A stretch of DNA of 64,000 nucleotides from the NCBI RefSeq assembly GCF_018691265.1, contig NW_024881295.1, forward strand, positions 18,585,904 through 18,649,903, read 5' to 3'. The translations under genes and the position numbers were made by a program. Every line of letters starts with the position of its first letter. Positions within the stretch are counted from its first letter, which is position 1. The notes under the pieces are model-generated. The model did no database searches, was not told where the DNA came from, and saw nothing but the letters and a program-made list of their open reading frames with translations. Of the stretch, positions 61,985 through 64,000 are shown one piece after another. The stretch is from Tyto alba. Taxonomy: Eukaryota > Chordata > Aves > Strigiformes > Tytonidae.

Positions 61985-62150
61985 TTCCTGGCTGCCCCGT
62001 CCCCCTCCGCCGGGAAGCGCGTGAGCGGAGGCTCCCGGATCCGGTGGCGGTGCCCGGGTGGAATTCCCAGCACCGTGGGCTCCAGGCCTCCCCCCGCCAC
62101 CCGTGTCCCGAGGCGCTGCCGCTGCTGGGAACATCCTGGTCTCTCTCCTC
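61985..62150. promoter_or_regulatory. GC/CpG-rich islet deep in intron 1
   Basis: An isolated stretch of about 165 bp with many CpGs (for example CTCCGCCGGGAAGCGCG near 62006-62022 and GATCCGGTGGCGG near 62038-62050) in otherwise AT-rich intron. A 165-codon + strand ORF (61802-62299) and several minus-strand ORFs cross it because of its composition; none is recognisable. It could be an alternative promoter or an enhancer, or a GC-rich insertion fragment. Function is inference. Confidence 0.3.
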
Positions 62151-62299
62151 CTCTTGGGGACTTCCCCGTCTCTTTCTACTTGGGGTACCGCCAGTGGCTT
62201 TCCTTTGGGAAAAGGATTGCTTCTTTACAGAGAAATGGATTTAACGGTCAAGAGGAAGCAGGTGACCAGTCACCATTATGTGCTATTAAGTATATATGA

Positions 62300-62470
62300 A
62301 GTATATGCATATATGTAAATTTTATAACTTATTAATATACAATACTTATAAAATTATAGATTATATATACGTGTAAAACATGAGTAAGGTGTATATATAT
62401 ATACATGTATATGTTTATGTAGATACACCCATACATACACGCACCATATGTATAAAATAAATAAAAGGTT
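62300..62470. repeat. AT-rich, TATA/TACA low-complexity region
   Basis: About 170 bp dominated by TATA, TACA and ATGTA words, including the self-complementary TATATACATGTATA core near 62397-62410. It immediately follows the GC islet, giving a sharp compositional switch. Confidence 0.7.
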
Positions 62471-63689
62471 TAAGTGCTGTACAGAAGAGGTTTAAAAACG
62501 GCTCAGATAAAGACGTGTTCAGAATCTGATATAACTTGTCATTTTATTATTGCTGATGTGTTTCTTTTGCATTAGAGCCTGGAGGCTCTATGCAAGACTA
62601 TAGAACTGTATAAAATACATAGTAATCTCTTCAAGACAGGAACTGAATAAACAAGGTGAACTGAAGGTGAACAAGCAGGTAGAGAAGAGATACCTGGACT
62701 CTGCTGGCCTTTGCTTTTACCTTTATGTTGGTAAAAGCATGAGCTTCCCATAAGCAGGATATAACATAATTATATGTTTTTATAAAATAACAGGTGAAGG
62801 TATGAGTTAGTTTGGTGATCTTTAGTTGATTAATTTTTTTTTGGGGGGGGAGGGGAAGGGAGGGTAAGTGTTAGTTTAGTAAATACTAGAGTTATTTACT
62901 AAAATTTTTCTGTTGTAGTGAAAACAATTTTTTTTTTTTTTTTTTCAAATTCCCTGTCAATAAAGAGCAGCATGTTAATTTATTGATACTTCTGGCTTTA
63001 AATCAATGGGACTTACACAGTGCTGTGGGGAACTTACAGCTGGGCTACTGCTAGCTATAACTTAACACCTGGAGGCAGTGGCACACCTGCGTGAGGAGGT
63101 GGGGCAGTGCTGGAGGTGGAGCCCAGCCGTGGGGCTGTGGCAGTGCACACTTGGTCTGCTAATTGGTCATGGTCTGATGGATTTCAATTTATGTCTAGAT
63201 CAGATCAGCGGCAGAGCTGGGAAGGAAACTGAATTTTCAATCTCATTCACTTAGGAGGCTTCGGCTTGATGAATACTAGAAATAGCTGGGAGCTCAGTTT
63301 GTCTCAAGGTGTTGTGATTTGAAAATTATTTGATAGACTTGTACGAAGGCAATTTCTCATTGCATTTAGCATGGTGTGTGTCTAGCAGAGCTTGTGCTGT
63401 GACTGCTGAACTGCAGCAGCTCTGCTCAGTCTGTGTGTCAATGAGCTGTTGCCTCCTCTAATTTAAATTGCAGATTTTGCTTCCTAAAATGGATGTTTGC
63501 TGACTTCCTAGGTCATGGCTCTATTTTTGAAGGAGTTGGTAAGAAACACTTACATTTGACTGCCCTTTGCGTTTCTTTCATAGTGCAACCCAGTTCACAA
63601 TATCGATAGTTGTTTCCATGGCCTTTTGTACCCTGCCACAAAAACCAAACCAAAAAAACAAATCGGAAAGAAATGCTGATTTACCAAAC
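62471..63689. other. Intronic sequence with no recognised exon
   Basis: Contains a T9-G9 junction at about 62837-62855 and a T18 run at about 62928-62945. No gene or transposon is recognised until the LTR at the right edge. Confidence 0.5.
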
Positions 63690-64000
63690 CCGGATAAGGA
63701 AGAAGAAAACAGACAAGCGATGCAAAGGCGATTGCTCGCCACCTCCCACCAGCAGACCGATGATCAGCAATGGCTATCTTGGGCAGACTGTCCTCCCATT
63801 TCATCACGGAGCCTGACGTTGTGTGGCCTGAGGTATCCCCGGGGGCAGCTGGGGGCAGCTATGCCCCCTCCTAGTCTCTTGCCCACTCCCCTCGCTGCGG
63901 GAGGGGCAGAGTGGGAAACAGGAGGCCTTGGCACTGCAACCGCTGCTCAGCGACTGCCAGAACGCTGGCGAGTTATCAGTGCTGGTTTAGCTGAGGACCC
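63690..64000 (-). mobile_element. ERVL-like LTR, reverse orientation, cut by window edge
   Basis: Read on the minus strand, the sequence contains the U3/R blocks of the same LTR family as the element at 20043-20630, in the expected order. On the + strand these appear as 'acaagcgatgcaaaggcgat' with 'tgctcgccacctcccaccag', then 'gcctgacgttgtgtggcctg' with 'aggtatcc', then 'ggcagctgggggcagctatg', and finally 'tgctcagcgactgccagaac' and 'gagttatcagtgctggttta'. The U5 end on the left is eroded or truncated, so the left boundary is uncertain (63640-63700). The 5' end of the LTR lies beyond the right edge. There is no coding sequence. Confidence 0.75.

Larger units (their letters stand above)
14592..64000 (+). 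other. BICD1: BICD1 intron 1 (5' part, at least 49.4 kb)
   Basis: The intron opens with GTGAGC at 14592. The expected second exon, which in this family continues with an AFGQ-type sequence rich in charged coiled-coil residues, is not present in any frame, so the intron runs past the right edge. A very long first intron is normal for vertebrate BICD1. The content is typical non-coding DNA with interspersed and simple repeats, listed separately. If intron 1 were retained, the reading frame would stay open to a TAA at about 14913-14915. Confidence 0.85.

Noticed and set aside
61802..62299. 165-codon + strand ORF across the intronic GC islet
   Set aside because: The open frame follows from GC-rich composition; overlapping frames on the other strand are equally open and no family is recognised.
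14592..64000. Further BICD1 exons
   Set aside because: The expected exon 2 sequence (continuing after QLKE with an AFGQ-type motif) was not found in any frame, so later exons lie beyond the right edge.
1..64000. CRISPR arrays, tRNA/rRNA genes, bacterial-type operons or a new defence-like system
   Set aside because: No spaced identical repeats, cloverleaf-type sequences or clustered gene sets are present; the window is a vertebrate promoter and intron with fossil transposons.

Overview
This window looks like avian nuclear DNA. The recognisable interspersed repeats are CR1 LINE fragments, including two with the typical CR1 3' end, and long terminal repeats of a bird-type ERVL-like endogenous retrovirus. 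A few very old MIR-like SINE relics are also present. I saw no mammalian L1, Alu or B1 elements, and no bacterial or phage features. The lineage within birds cannot be fixed; the LTR family looks more like Neoaves than chicken or turkey, which is inference only.

The only protein-coding sequence I can support is the first coding exon of BICD1 (bicaudal D homolog 1, a dynein-cargo adaptor) at 14379-14591 on the + strand: 71 codons ending in a consensus splice donor. The other exons are not in the window. About 49.4 kb of intron 1 fills the rest to the right edge, and about 13 kb of apparently intergenic 5' flank lies to the left.

Layout: (1) 1-13029 is 5' flank, non-coding as far as I can tell, with two small GC/CpG-rich islets (about 6890-7280 and 8246-8430), an old eroded CR1 (about 7545-8245) and a MIR-like relic (about 12235-12410). 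(2) 13030-14960 is a strong CpG island and TATA-less promoter region. It carries a G-rich minisatellite of about 13 copies of a 32-36 bp unit (13319-13785), several GC boxes, and a run of 26 C residues ending 43 bp before the start codon. (3) 14379-14591 is BICD1 exon 1. (4) 14592-64000 is intron 1. It holds CR1 pieces (about 18510-18600, 20740-21400, 32480-32545) and an intact solo LTR with a perfect 5-bp target-site duplication (20043-20630). It also holds two further ancient repeat relics, several simple repeats, a third GC islet (about 61985-62150) and a second LTR of the same family in the opposite orientation, cut by the right edge (about 63690-64000).

Most open reading frames in the window are chance, or are products of the stop-poor GC-rich minisatellite. 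I found no operon, CRISPR array, tRNA, rRNA or dedicated new biological system. The most interesting items are the promoter-proximal array of potential G-quadruplexes, the reading frame that stays open upstream of the BICD1 start, and a few unusually long anonymous ORFs.
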